A stretch of DNA of 64,000 nt from a candidate division KSB1 bacterium (GTDB taxonomy: Bacteria > Zhuqueibacterota > Zhuqueibacteria > Thermofontimicrobiales > Thermofontimicrobiaceae), in contig JAPDPQ010000008.1 in NCBI GenBank assembly GCA_034506395.1, positions 108,174 to 172,173 on the forward strand, given 5' to 3'. The notes below the pieces were generated by a model, which made no database searches, was not told the origin of the DNA, and was given only the letters and a program-made list of their open reading frames with translations. Shown one piece after another: positions 55,700-63,809 of this stretch (position 1 is its first letter; every line of letters starts with the position of its first letter). The position numbers were made by a program, and so were the translations under genes.

Positions 55700-57373
55700 A
55701 TGAAACGAGATTTGAATGAATTGAGCAAACATGAGTATGATGTTGTGATTGTTGGTGCTGGAATTTATGGCGTCAATGCCGCCTGGGATGCCACGCTCCG
55801 AGGATTGAAAGTGGCGTTGATCGATAAAGGTGATTTCGGTTGTGCCACTTCCTCCAATAGTCTCAAGACGATTCATGGCGGTATTCGCTATTTGCAGAAT
55901 CTGGATTTTAAGCGGATGCGAGAGTCGATCCATGAGCGAATGATTTTGATGAAAATCGCTCCGCACCTGGTCTATCCATTGCGCGTGGTAATGCCAACCT
56001 ATAGCTATAAGATGAAAAGTCGGCCAGCGATGATGATCGCAACCCTAATGAACGATATTGTGGGTTTCGATCGCAATCAACTCGATGATCCTGCCAAATA
56101 TATGCCGAAAAGCTACACTGTGCCGAAAAAGAAAGTTCAAGATTATATTCCAGGTTATACAAAATACAATTTAAACGGGGCAGCGATCTGGTACGATTGC
56201 CAGTGCTATAACACCGAACGGCTGCTGCTATCATTCATCATTTCAGCCACTGAGCGCGGTGCTCAGGCAGCTAATTATGTACAAGCGGTGGGATTTTTAA
56301 GGGATGGAAATAGGGTCATTGGGATCAAAGTGCAGGATGTTTTGACTGGGGATAAATTCGACATTCGGGCCAAATTGGTGATCAACAATGCAGGGCCTTG
56401 GGTTGATGACGTGCTACTGAGCCTGAACGGCAAGCTTCCTGATCAGAAATTCAAGCTGTCCACGGCCATGAATTTGGTCGTCAATCGGAGATTGATGGAT
56501 AATGCGGCAGGACTATCTGGGCCATATCAATACGTCCATCCTGACGGCTCTGTGTATAAAGCCCATCGGATTTTGTTTTTTGCGCCGTGGCGGGACTATA
56601 CCATTATTGGCACCAATCATCTGGTTTATAATGGCAAGCAAGATGAATACAAGGTCACTGAAGCCGAAATTCAGGATTTTTTGGCCGCGGTGAATCAGGC
56701 CTACCCTGGCGTCAATATCAAGCGGGAGGAAGTCACTTTTTTTCACGGTGGCTTTTTGCCGATGGCCAGCCAGAACCCGAAAACAGGGGAGGTTGGACTC
56801 GAAAAGCACTATAAAATTTACGATCATAAATTCGATTTCGGTGTTGAGGGACTGATTTCGGTAGTCGGCGTGAAATACACTACAGCCAGGGATGTGGCGC
56901 AGAAGACCATCGATCTGGCTTTCAAAAAAATGGGCCGCAAGGCCCCCAAGTGCCAAACGGAAGAAGTTCGGCTTCACGGCGGCAATATCGATCGCTTCAA
57001 TGAATTTCTGAATAATGCCATTAATCAGCGACCGTATGGATTAAATGAGAAAGTGATGAAGCACCTCAGCTACAATTATGGCACTACCTATAATGAAATT
57101 TTGAATTATGGCGCTCGGGACAGAAAATGGATCGAGTTGCTGCCTGGTTCCGAGGAGGTGCTGAAGGCGGAAGTGCTGCATGGCGTCCGAGAGGAAATGG
57201 CGCAGAAGTTATCCGATGTGGTGCTGCGCCGAACCGATCTGGGCACGGCGATGAATCCTGGTGAGACGGCGTTGAAAGAGACAGCGAAAATTATGGCGGA
57301 GGAATTGGGCTGGGACGAAGCGCGAATGCAAAGGGAGATTAATGAGGTAAAAAAAATATATGTACCAGCATAA
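55700..57373 (+). CDS. glpD: FAD-dependent glycerol-3-phosphate dehydrogenase
   Basis: A 557-residue membrane-associated flavoprotein oxidising glycerol-3-phosphate to dihydroxyacetone phosphate and feeding electrons to quinone. The FAD loop is VVIVGAGIYGVNAAWDATLRG (key glycines G-x-G-x-x-G), then the signature SNSLKTIHGGIRYLQ at about residues 52-66. VINNAGPWVDD and VVGVKYTTARDVA also match. The C-terminal 120 residues are the DAO_C-type helical domain. ATG at 55700 with GGAG upstream is chosen over in-frame starts at 55658 and 55688. It is a metabolic gene inside the polysaccharide region, flanked by repeats. Confidence 0.92.
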   Translation: MKRDLNELSKHEYDVVIVGAGIYGVNAAWDATLRGLKVALIDKGDFGCATSSNSLKTIHGGIRYLQNLDFKRMRESIHERMILMKIAPHLVYPLRVVMPTYSYKMKSRPAMMIATLMNDIVGFDRNQLDDPAKYMPKSYTVPKKKVQDYIPGYTKYNLNGAAIWYDCQCYNTERLLLSFIISATERGAQAANYVQAVGFLRDGNRVIGIKVQDVLTGDKFDIRAKLVINNAGPWVDDVLLSLNGKLPDQKFKLSTAMNLVVNRRLMDNAAGLSGPYQYVHPDGSVYKAHRILFFAPWRDYTIIGTNHLVYNGKQDEYKVTEAEIQDFLAAVNQAYPGVNIKREEVTFFHGGFLPMASQNPKTGEVGLEKHYKIYDHKFDFGVEGLISVVGVKYTTARDVAQKTIDLAFKKMGRKAPKCQTEEVRLHGGNIDRFNEFLNNAINQRPYGLNEKVMKHLSYNYGTTYNEILNYGARDRKWIELLPGSEEVLKAEVLHGVREEMAQKLSDVVLRRTDLGTAMNPGETALKETAKIMAEELGWDEARMQREINEVKKIYVPA

Positions 57374-57418
57374 TGGCTCCCCAAAAAACATTTTGCAGAT
57401 TAGAAAACATCCCATATT

Positions 57419-57468
57419 GCCCTCTTCAAGGCAGCGATTTCCCATGGGAGATCATCCTTGAAGGGGGC
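57419..57468. repeat. Near-perfect 50-base palindrome downstream of glpD
   Basis: GCCCTCTTCAAGG pairs with CCTTGAAGGGGGC (one G-T), and the centre GATTTCCCAT/ATGGGAGATC is also self-complementary. No T-run follows. It may be a factor-dependent terminator or a palindromic repeat unit. Confidence 0.75.
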
Positions 57469-57526
57469 AAACAAAAGTCTTAATCAATGAAAAAATGCAA
57501 GAATTGAGCTGCTTAAACCAGCGCCT

Positions 57527-57632
57527 GTCATTCCGAATCGCCCGCTGGCGGGGGGAATCTTTGCTTGCAAAAGACCGATGCATTATGGAAGATGTTCGCA
57601 AGAAAGATTTCTCGCTACGCTCGAAATGATAC
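57527..57632. repeat. CATTCCGA-type inverted-repeat element, full copy
   Basis: The left end GTCATTCCGAATCGCCCGC...GGGAATCTTTGCTTGC matches, in reverse, the right end GCAAGAAAGATTTCTCGCTACGCTCGAAATGATAC. A half copy lies at 61139. This looks like a small dispersed intergenic palindrome. Confidence 0.75.
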
Positions 57633-57692
57633 GTTTATTCAGTGGGCTAAATTTGTACGAAAAAATTAATTTTTAAAATTGGGAGATGCATC

Positions 57693-59843
57693 ATGAACCA
57701 CATCATTAGAACATTCGCTCTAGTGCTCATTCTGAGTGCGAGTTTGGCAGCCCATGAATCAGAAGGATGGGTACTGCAAAATCCCCAATTGCAAGGCAAT
57801 TTGCTTACGGATATTTTTATTGTCGACCAAAATACAGCTTTTGTGGTTGGCTGTTATGGGACGATTATGAAAACGATTGATGGTGGCAAAAGCTGGGAAG
57901 TTAAATCTGGTATTGGCGGGCCATCAAATCGGTTGCAATCGGTATTTTTCATCAGTGCCGATACAGGCTGGGTGGTTGGATCTGCAGGAGACATGTTGAC
58001 ATCCAATCATGGGACAATTCTCAAAACAACGGATGGTGGAAAAAACTGGGTAGTCAAACCGCTTTCCAATTACCTGACAGCGGTTCATTTTATCAATGGC
58101 AGAACCGGTTGGGCTGTTGGATATGGCTCAATTTATAAAACGAACGATGGTGGCGAGACGTGGATACTTCAAAAGAAAAGATCAGATAACTGGGGCTATG
58201 TGAACTGGTCGATATATTTTATTGATGCCAAAACAGGCTGGGCAGTAGGCGATCAAGGAGTCATTCTTAAGACCGATGATGGCGGCGAATCCTGGGTCGC
58301 CCAAAAAAGTGGTACCAGCCATCTATTAAATGATCTCTATTTTACTGATGAAAATACTGGATGGGCGGTTGGAAGTCATGGATTAATTCTGAAGACCAAT
58401 GATGGTGGTGTCAATTGGGAGCCTCAACATTCAGGATCAACAAGTTCCCTTAATGCCGTTCATTTTATCAATAGTGAAATTGGCTATGCTGTTGGAGAGG
58501 AATACATTTTAGCGACCTCCGATGGCGGTAACCGTTGGAGCATATATAACTGTGGCATTCCAGATGTCAATTTGAATTCAATTCGATTTCTTGATTCAAA
58601 TATTGGATGGACTGTCGGACATAGTGGGGTGATTCTGAAAACTATGGATGGCGGGGTGAAATGGGAGCCCCAGGTCAATACCATAACGGCCTCTACTTTA
58701 AATGCGGTCTGTTTCATCGATGAGCGAACAGGTTGGACGGTGGGATATAATGGAGAAATCTTTAAGACGCTCGATGGCGGAAATTCTTGGCTGCCTCAAA
58801 TCAGCGGCACAAAAAATTGCTTAGCTTCGGTGGATTTTATCGATGAGAACACTGGCTGGGCGGTTGGTCAATCAGGCCTAATTCTTAAAACATCAGATGG
58901 AGGGACGAATTGGTTGCTGCAACCCAGTGGCGTCTCTCATAATTTAAATTCCGTCTATTTCATTGATGTAAATACGGGGTGGGCTGTCGGAAATAGAGGC
59001 ATAATACTCAATACCATCGATGGCGGAACGAATTGGATTTCTCAAGCAAGTGGAACGTCCTCTGATTTGAATTCAGTCGTTTTTGTGAATAACAAAACGG
59101 GTTGGGCCGTGGGATCTAATGGCACGATGGTCAAAACGACTGATGCTGGAGCTACCTGGATTGCACTGAATAGTGGGACATCAAGAGATTTCTTTTCAGT
59201 CTGTTTTGTCGATACGCTTATCGGCTGGGCAGTTGGAGAACACGGGTTGATCTATAAAACTTTGGATGGCGGCTATTCCTGGCGCACCCAATTTGAATCG
59301 CTATTTTATTCGTGGGCATCGGTTCAATTTATTGATGCAAACCATGGCTGGGTCGTCGGTCGGAGTGCTAGTAGAGAGAATAGCCCTATCTTTGCTACCG
59401 ATGATGGTGGAGAACATTGGACCCCTCAAGAGAGCAAAACCTCCCTGAGACTAACATCAGTTTGCTTTGTGAATAGCAAAACAGGATGGGCAGTTGGATC
59501 ATCTGGCATCATACTGAAAACATCGACAGGAGGTGTCACCTCAGTAACCGAGAATAGGCCGATCAATTCTGCAATTCCTGATCGAATGACACTCAGCCAG
59601 AATTATCCTAATCCCTTTAATCCCTCGACCAAAATTCGCTTTGCTCTGCCTCAGCAGGAATTCGTCACGATGAAAATTTTTGATCTTTTGGGACGGGAGA
59701 TTGAAACACTGGTGAATGGCGTGCGACCGCCAGGTGAATATGAAGTCATCTGGACAGCGAAGGATCTGCCCAGCGGAATTTATTTCGTTCGGATAGAAGC
59801 TGGAACATCAGTTCAAACAAAGAAGCTGATTTTGCAGAAATAG
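57693..59843 (+). CDS. Secreted YCF48-type beta-propeller protein with type IX sorting tail
   Basis: A 716-residue exported protein. A signal peptide (residues 1-20) is followed by about fourteen copies of a 40-45-residue repeat with core TGWAVGxxGxIxKTxDGGxxW, the YCF48/BNR-like blade. Two or more propellers are implied. From about residue 633 a spacer leads to LSQNYPNPFNPSTKIRFALP, the type IX-style sorting domain, ending with a lysine-rich strand (QTKKLILQK). It should be secreted and attached to the cell surface. No enzyme motif; a binding or scaffold role is likely. ATG at 57693 follows GGGAG. Confidence 0.93.
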   Translation: MNHIIRTFALVLILSASLAAHESEGWVLQNPQLQGNLLTDIFIVDQNTAFVVGCYGTIMKTIDGGKSWEVKSGIGGPSNRLQSVFFISADTGWVVGSAGDMLTSNHGTILKTTDGGKNWVVKPLSNYLTAVHFINGRTGWAVGYGSIYKTNDGGETWILQKKRSDNWGYVNWSIYFIDAKTGWAVGDQGVILKTDDGGESWVAQKSGTSHLLNDLYFTDENTGWAVGSHGLILKTNDGGVNWEPQHSGSTSSLNAVHFINSEIGYAVGEEYILATSDGGNRWSIYNCGIPDVNLNSIRFLDSNIGWTVGHSGVILKTMDGGVKWEPQVNTITASTLNAVCFIDERTGWTVGYNGEIFKTLDGGNSWLPQISGTKNCLASVDFIDENTGWAVGQSGLILKTSDGGTNWLLQPSGVSHNLNSVYFIDVNTGWAVGNRGIILNTIDGGTNWISQASGTSSDLNSVVFVNNKTGWAVGSNGTMVKTTDAGATWIALNSGTSRDFFSVCFVDTLIGWAVGEHGLIYKTLDGGYSWRTQFESLFYSWASVQFIDANHGWVVGRSASRENSPIFATDDGGEHWTPQESKTSLRLTSVCFVNSKTGWAVGSSGIILKTSTGGVTSVTENRPINSAIPDRMTLSQNYPNPFNPSTKIRFALPQQEFVTMKIFDLLGREIETLVNGVRPPGEYEVIWTAKDLPSGIYFVRIEAGTSVQTKKLILQK

Positions 59844-59856
59844 ATAATTGGGCGAT

Positions 59857-59955
59857 TAGGTAATATGGTAATTAGGCGATTGGGTAAATGGTTGATTAAG
59901 TAATTTGTAGACAAGTTTCCTAATCACCCAAGCTCCCAAGAACCAAATTACCTAA
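59857..59955. repeat. TTAGGTAAT inverted-repeat element
   Basis: TTAGGTAATATGGTAATTAGG at the left end is matched by the complement of CCAAGAACCAAATTACCTAA at the right end; the inner TTGGGT is matched by ACCCAA. The element fills nearly the whole gap between the propeller and SDR genes. Confidence 0.75.
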
Positions 59956-59975
59956 AAAGATGGAAAGGATAAAGA

Positions 59976-60968
59976 ATGAACAGAAAGGTCTTAGTAACAG
60001 GTGCTACGGGTTTTACTGGTGGATATTTATGTGAAGGTTTGGTGGAACGCGGCTATAAGGTTAGAGCACTTTCATTGCCCAATCAGGATACTGCCAAATT
60101 GGAAAAATTGGGTGTCGAGGTCGTATTCGGTGATTTGACGAAAAAAGAGACATTGCCCCCTGCTGTGAAGGATATTGAGGTGGTGTATCATATCGCTGCG
60201 GTCTATCGGGAGCAAAATGTGCCGAATCGACTATTTTTTGATGTCAATGTTGGCGGGACAAAAAACTTGCTGGAAGCCTCCCTTTCCGCTGGTGTGCGCC
60301 GATTTGTCCATTGTAGTACAGTTGGTGTTCAAGGCGAAATTAAAAACCCGCCGGCTGATGAAACGGCGCCTTATAATCCAGGTGATGTGTATCAACGTTC
60401 CAAAGTCGAGGGCGAGAAATTGGCGCTGCAATTTTTCAAAGATCACAAGGATCAAATCGAAGGGGTGGTTTTTCGGCCCGTTGGAATATATGGCCCTGGC
60501 GATATGCGGTTTTTGAAGATCTTCAAATTCGTCAACAACGGCAAATTTATGATGATCGGCAGCGGCAAGGTGCTCTATCATCTCACATTTGTGAAAGACC
60601 TGGTCGATGGCATCATTCTGTGTGGCGAGAAACAGGAAGCGGTGGGCGAAATTTTTACACTGGGCGGCAACGAATACCTGACTTTGAATGATTTCGTCAA
60701 ATTATTGGCGGAGGTCCTTGGTGTAGAGCCCCCTAAGCGGCGTATCCCTGCCTGGCCCGTCTGGACAGCGGGATTGATCTGTGAAATTCTCTGCTATCCC
60801 TTCCGCATCCAGCCACCTATCTATCGCCGTCGGGTGGATTTTTTCATCAAAGATCGCGCGTTCGATATTTCCAAGGCGAAACGCCTGTTGGGCTACAACC
60901 CCAAAGTTGATCTGCGGACGGGATTGAAATTGACGGCAGATTGGTATCGATCACAGAATTTGTTGTAA
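59976..60968 (+). CDS. NAD-dependent epimerase/dehydratase (extended SDR)
   Basis: A 330-residue SDR. GATGFTGG (residues 9-16) binds NAD; Y139 and K143 (VYQRSK) with S114 in HCSTVG form the catalytic set. The C-terminal half has a hydrophobic stretch (WPVWTAGLICEILCYP) typical of the 3-beta-HSD-like branch, resembling the SDR at 2018. It probably acts on a nucleotide sugar or lipid-linked intermediate; the substrate is not predictable. ATG at 59976 follows GGAAAGGAT. Repeats flank it on both sides. Confidence 0.85.
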   Translation: MNRKVLVTGATGFTGGYLCEGLVERGYKVRALSLPNQDTAKLEKLGVEVVFGDLTKKETLPPAVKDIEVVYHIAAVYREQNVPNRLFFDVNVGGTKNLLEASLSAGVRRFVHCSTVGVQGEIKNPPADETAPYNPGDVYQRSKVEGEKLALQFFKDHKDQIEGVVFRPVGIYGPGDMRFLKIFKFVNNGKFMMIGSGKVLYHLTFVKDLVDGIILCGEKQEAVGEIFTLGGNEYLTLNDFVKLLAEVLGVEPPKRRIPAWPVWTAGLICEILCYPFRIQPPIYRRRVDFFIKDRAFDISKAKRLLGYNPKVDLRTGLKLTADWYRSQNLL

Positions 60969-61014
60969 AGGTGAAATGTAAAATGTAAGACGGCAGAAGG
61001 CAGACGTGAAAAGT

Positions 61015-61049
61015 AATCAGTAGTCAGTGATCAGTGATCAGTAATCAGT
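61015..61049 (+). repeat. Heptamer tandem repeat, five copies, second locus
   Basis: AATCAGT, AGTCAGT, GATCAGT, GATCAGT, AATCAGT. Left flank: GTGAAATGTAAAATG with GACGGCAGAAGGCAGACGTG (60971-61008). Right flank: TTTCACGTCTCACATCTGCC. The arrangement repeats that at 55441. Confidence 0.88.
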
Positions 61050-61138
61050 TTTGTTTTTTTATCACGTTGCACGTCTCCTATTTCACGTCTCACATCTGCC
61101 ATCTCACGATTATAAACATCAACAAAATGCTAAAAGCC

Positions 61139-61166
61139 GTCATTCCGAGCGAAGCGAGGAATCTTT
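61139..61166. repeat. CATTCCGAGCGAAGCGAGGAATCT element, half copy
   Basis: GTCATTCCGAGCGAAGCG then AGGAATCTTT. It shares its core with the full element at 57527 but no clear right-hand inverted partner is seen. Confidence 0.7.
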
Positions 61167-61283
61167 GATTCACAAGATTTCACTCTAAAGAGTATCTACG
61201 AGTTCGTCGCATCAATCTTTGCAATGATTCAAAATTGGACATCTTGCAGATGCCTAATCTCACGATTTCTTAAAGGAAAAATA

Positions 61284-62075
61284 ATGAAGAAAGAAACCAT
61301 CGAAATCCAAAAAGAGCTGTTCGATCAAAAAAAATCAGCCTTGAGAAAATATCAAGATTTGATCATTGGGCAAAAGGGACTGTGGAAGCTAATCAAGTAT
61401 GAGTTCATCATGACATTTTTCAGCTCGATCCCTGGGGCGCTGGGATTGGTGCTGCGCATGAAACTCTATCCCAAATTATTGGGCAAGGTCGGCAGGAATG
61501 TGACCTTCGGACAAAACGTGGTGCTGCGGCATCCGCACAAAATTGAGATCGGCGATAACGTGGTGATCGATGACAACGTGGTGCTGGACGCTAAGGGACA
61601 AGATAACCAGGGCATCAAGATCGGCAGCGGCTCGTTTATTGGTCGCAACACGATTTTCAATTGCAAAAACGGAGACATCATTTTGGGCGATAATGCCAAC
61701 TTCGGCTTCAACTGCCAGATCTTCTCCGCCAACAGAGTTGAGTTCGGAAAAAATGCACTCATCGCTGCTTATTCCTATTTTATTGGCGGTACGCACAATT
61801 TCGATGATCTCGATAAGTCGCCGCTGGAGCAGGGTCGGCATGCTATTGGCATCAGCATCGGGGACAATATCTGGGTTGGAGCTGGTGTCTGCGTCCAGGA
61901 TGGCGTGACTATTGGTCGGGATTGCATCATTGGCACAGGCGCAGTGGTGAATTCCAATATACCAGATTATTCGATTGCCGTGGGGATTCCCGCCCGCGTG
62001 ATCAAAAATAGAAAGGGTCAAACCGGCAATAGTCAAAAACGAAATTCCAGATCTCAAAAAACAAATTCCAAATAA
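61284..62075 (+). CDS. Hexapeptide-repeat acyltransferase (maltose O-acetyltransferase-like)
   Basis: A 263-residue left-handed beta-helix acyltransferase. An N-terminal helical segment (residues 1-70, with a hydrophobic FFSSIPGALGLVL) precedes about ten hexapeptide turns (IEIGDNVVIDDNVVLDAKG onward). The probable catalytic histidine is in IGGTHNFDD, and the C-terminal IGDNIWVGAGVCVQDGV, DYSIAVGIPARVIKN is typical. It likely O-acetylates the exopolysaccharide or a lipid-linked sugar. ATG at 61284 follows AAAGGAAA. The last 12 or so residues (basic, rich in S, N, K) are encoded by a dispersed repeat, so the tail is probably not original. Confidence 0.9.
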   Translation: MKKETIEIQKELFDQKKSALRKYQDLIIGQKGLWKLIKYEFIMTFFSSIPGALGLVLRMKLYPKLLGKVGRNVTFGQNVVLRHPHKIEIGDNVVIDDNVVLDAKGQDNQGIKIGSGSFIGRNTIFNCKNGDIILGDNANFGFNCQIFSANRVEFGKNALIAAYSYFIGGTHNFDDLDKSPLEQGRHAIGISIGDNIWVGAGVCVQDGVTIGRDCIIGTGAVVNSNIPDYSIAVGIPARVIKNRKGQTGNSQKRNSRSQKTNSK

Positions 62076-62186
62076 ATTCAAGATTAAAAATCTCAATGAC
62101 CAAAATGCGATAGGATTCTCGTTTGAAATTTGAATTTTGGGAATTGAAATTTATTTGGAATTTGGGATTTGTAATTTGGAGATTTC
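62041..62186. repeat. AAATTCCAAATAAATT inverted-repeat element
   Basis: The core CAAATTCCAAATAAATTCAA (62062-62081) returns inverted as TTGAAATTTATTTGGAATTTG (62144-62164); GAAATTCCAGATCTC and GGAGATTTC form the outer ends. The left arm overlaps the end of the acyltransferase gene and supplies its stop codon. Confidence 0.75.
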
Positions 62187-62211
62187 TAAATCAATAAAAA
62201 GAGGAAGCAGC

Positions 62212-63333
62212 ATGCACAAAAGAATGCTTTACATCAGTGTTTACGACCCTCACGTTCCCTATACAGGTGCTGGTGTCCGTGGAGGGGAATTTGTAACCAA
62301 TCTGGCGAAGCGATTTCATATCGACCTGATCTATCTTGAAGGCTCGGGCCATCCTGGTGATGCGCTCTTGGAAGACAAATTTGAATGGCGGGTGCAGGGC
62401 GTCGATTCCAAGATCAAGCTACCATTTTCCTTACGGAATTATTTTATTTCCAGCAAACAGATGCTGCTGGAGGCCGAACATTTGCTGACCCAGAAGAAGC
62501 ACGACGTGGTGCTGACCGATTATGGCCTGAGTGCCATTTATGGATTGAAACTGCAGAAGAAGTATCATGTGCCATTCGTCTATTGCTCTCATAATATCGA
62601 ATATCGGCAATATTTGGGCAAGGCCAAGAAGGACAAGCGCCGCTATCTTTTCGTTCCGTATGTGTACTGGTACGAGAAAAAGGCGGTGAAGAAATGCGAT
62701 CTCCTGGTGCCCATTTCGGAGCAAGATGCCGATTTTTACACCCGCTGGAAGAGTCGAGACATGATGCATGTCGTTCCCCAATGCTTCAACGAAAAGATTT
62801 TCAATCCCTATTACGATCCGCCGAATAACGATCCCAAGATCGTGCTGTTTTATGGCAATTACAACATCTCCACCAATCGAGATGCCGTGTATGCCGCACG
62901 GGAGAAGGTGGTGGATCGAGTAGTGGCGCAATATCCCAATGTCAAATTTCAATTCATTGGCGCCAATCCGCCGAAGGACATCGTTCATCCCAACATGGAA
63001 TTCCTGGGATTCGTGGAGCATCTGGAGGACAATCTGAAAAAATGTGACGTGATGATATCCCCGATTCTGCAGGGCTGGGGCATGCCGACCAAGATCATCG
63101 AATCGTTGGCCTGTGGCAAACCGATCATCGCCACAGAACCCGCTGCCAGAGCCGTACCGAAAAAATATCGTACCCTCAAAGTGGTGGATATCGATCACTT
63201 CGCCGATGCCATCGTCGAGGCACTGAAAGCTAATAAGCCTGTCGATGCCAGTGATTTTGAACTGCTGAAGCAGGAGTATACATGGGCAGGGGCGCTGGAA
63301 AAGTTAGCAGATCGGATTGAGGGGATTTTGTGA
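62212..63333 (+). CDS. Glycosyltransferase (GT-B, family 4-like)
   Basis: A 373-residue glycosyltransferase. The N-domain begins MLYISVYDPHVPYTGAGVRG with the glycine-rich loop. VLTDYGLSAIYG, CSHNIEYRQYL and LVPISEQDADFY follow. The C-domain has VLFYGNYNISTNRDAV, EFLGFVEHLEDNLKKCDVMISP and GWGMPTKIIESLACGKPIIAT, with the catalytic-type glutamate E in KIIES. ATG at 62212 follows AGAGGAAGC; an upstream in-frame start at 62137 lies inside the repeat and is rejected. It is the last polysaccharide gene seen. Confidence 0.88.
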   Translation: MHKRMLYISVYDPHVPYTGAGVRGGEFVTNLAKRFHIDLIYLEGSGHPGDALLEDKFEWRVQGVDSKIKLPFSLRNYFISSKQMLLEAEHLLTQKKHDVVLTDYGLSAIYGLKLQKKYHVPFVYCSHNIEYRQYLGKAKKDKRRYLFVPYVYWYEKKAVKKCDLLVPISEQDADFYTRWKSRDMMHVVPQCFNEKIFNPYYDPPNNDPKIVLFYGNYNISTNRDAVYAAREKVVDRVVAQYPNVKFQFIGANPPKDIVHPNMEFLGFVEHLEDNLKKCDVMISPILQGWGMPTKIIESLACGKPIIATEPAARAVPKKYRTLKVVDIDHFADAIVEALKANKPVDASDFELLKQEYTWAGALEKLADRIEGIL

Positions 63334-63368
63334 TTTTAGATGTACGATTTTAGAATTGAAAAGCCTTT

Positions 63369-63454
63369 GACCGCTAGTTGCGCTAATTTGAGCGAATTGA
63401 TTTTTATGAAAAATTAAATTAGCGAAATTGGAATAATTCGTGAAATTAGCGGTC
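63369..63454. repeat. GACCGCTA...TAGCGGTC inverted-repeat element
   Basis: GACCGCTAGTTGCGCTAATTT at the left is mirrored by AAATTAGCGGTC at the right, with internal AATTAGCGAAATT copies of the same core. Size and terminal symmetry resemble a small MITE-like palindrome. No gene lies in 63334-63542. Confidence 0.75.
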
Positions 63455-63542
63455 TGCTTGGTTGATGGTTTTGAGTGAAAATCGCTTTCTTGAAAGAATA
63501 AAATCCGTTGGGTTGTTTCTATCAGTTGGAGAAAGTGGATAG

Positions 63543-63809
63543 TTATTTGAACAAATCAGAATGTGAGCCAGTTCTTTCTAATGTTAAAGTATCAGAGGTC
63601 CGTTTGTAAATCAAAAGCCAGTCTGATTCAATGTGGCAGTCTCGATAACCTTTCCATTCGCCAAAAAGTGGATGATCCTTGTATTTTGGATCAAGCTCAT
63701 TTCCTGCTGCCAATATCTCGATGACTGTTCTCAATTTGGCAAGGTCTTTATTTTGCTTTTTAATTTTTTTATAGTCTCGTTTAAATTGACTGGTATAATT
63801 TATGGTCAA
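63543..63809 (-). CDS. YafQ/RelE-family mRNA-cleaving toxin
   Basis: An 88-residue RelE-superfamily toxin of the YafQ type. It starts TINYTSQFKRDYKKIKK; DHPLFGEWKGYRDCHIESDW carries the histidine and aspartate surface residues typical of YafQ, and the C-terminus ERTGSHSDLF contains the conserved histidine near the end. It would cleave mRNA on the ribosome when free of antitoxin. The start is TTG at 63809, overlapping the antitoxin stop as TTGA, so toxin translation depends on antitoxin translation. Confidence 0.9.
   Translation of the reverse strand: MTINYTSQFKRDYKKIKKQNKDLAKLRTVIEILAAGNELDPKYKDHPLFGEWKGYRDCHIESDWLLIYKRTSDTLTLERTGSHSDLFK

Noticed and set aside
62431..63198. 255-codon minus-strand frame inside the last glycosyltransferase
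   Set aside because: Antisense shadow rich in His and Ile, with no ribosome site.
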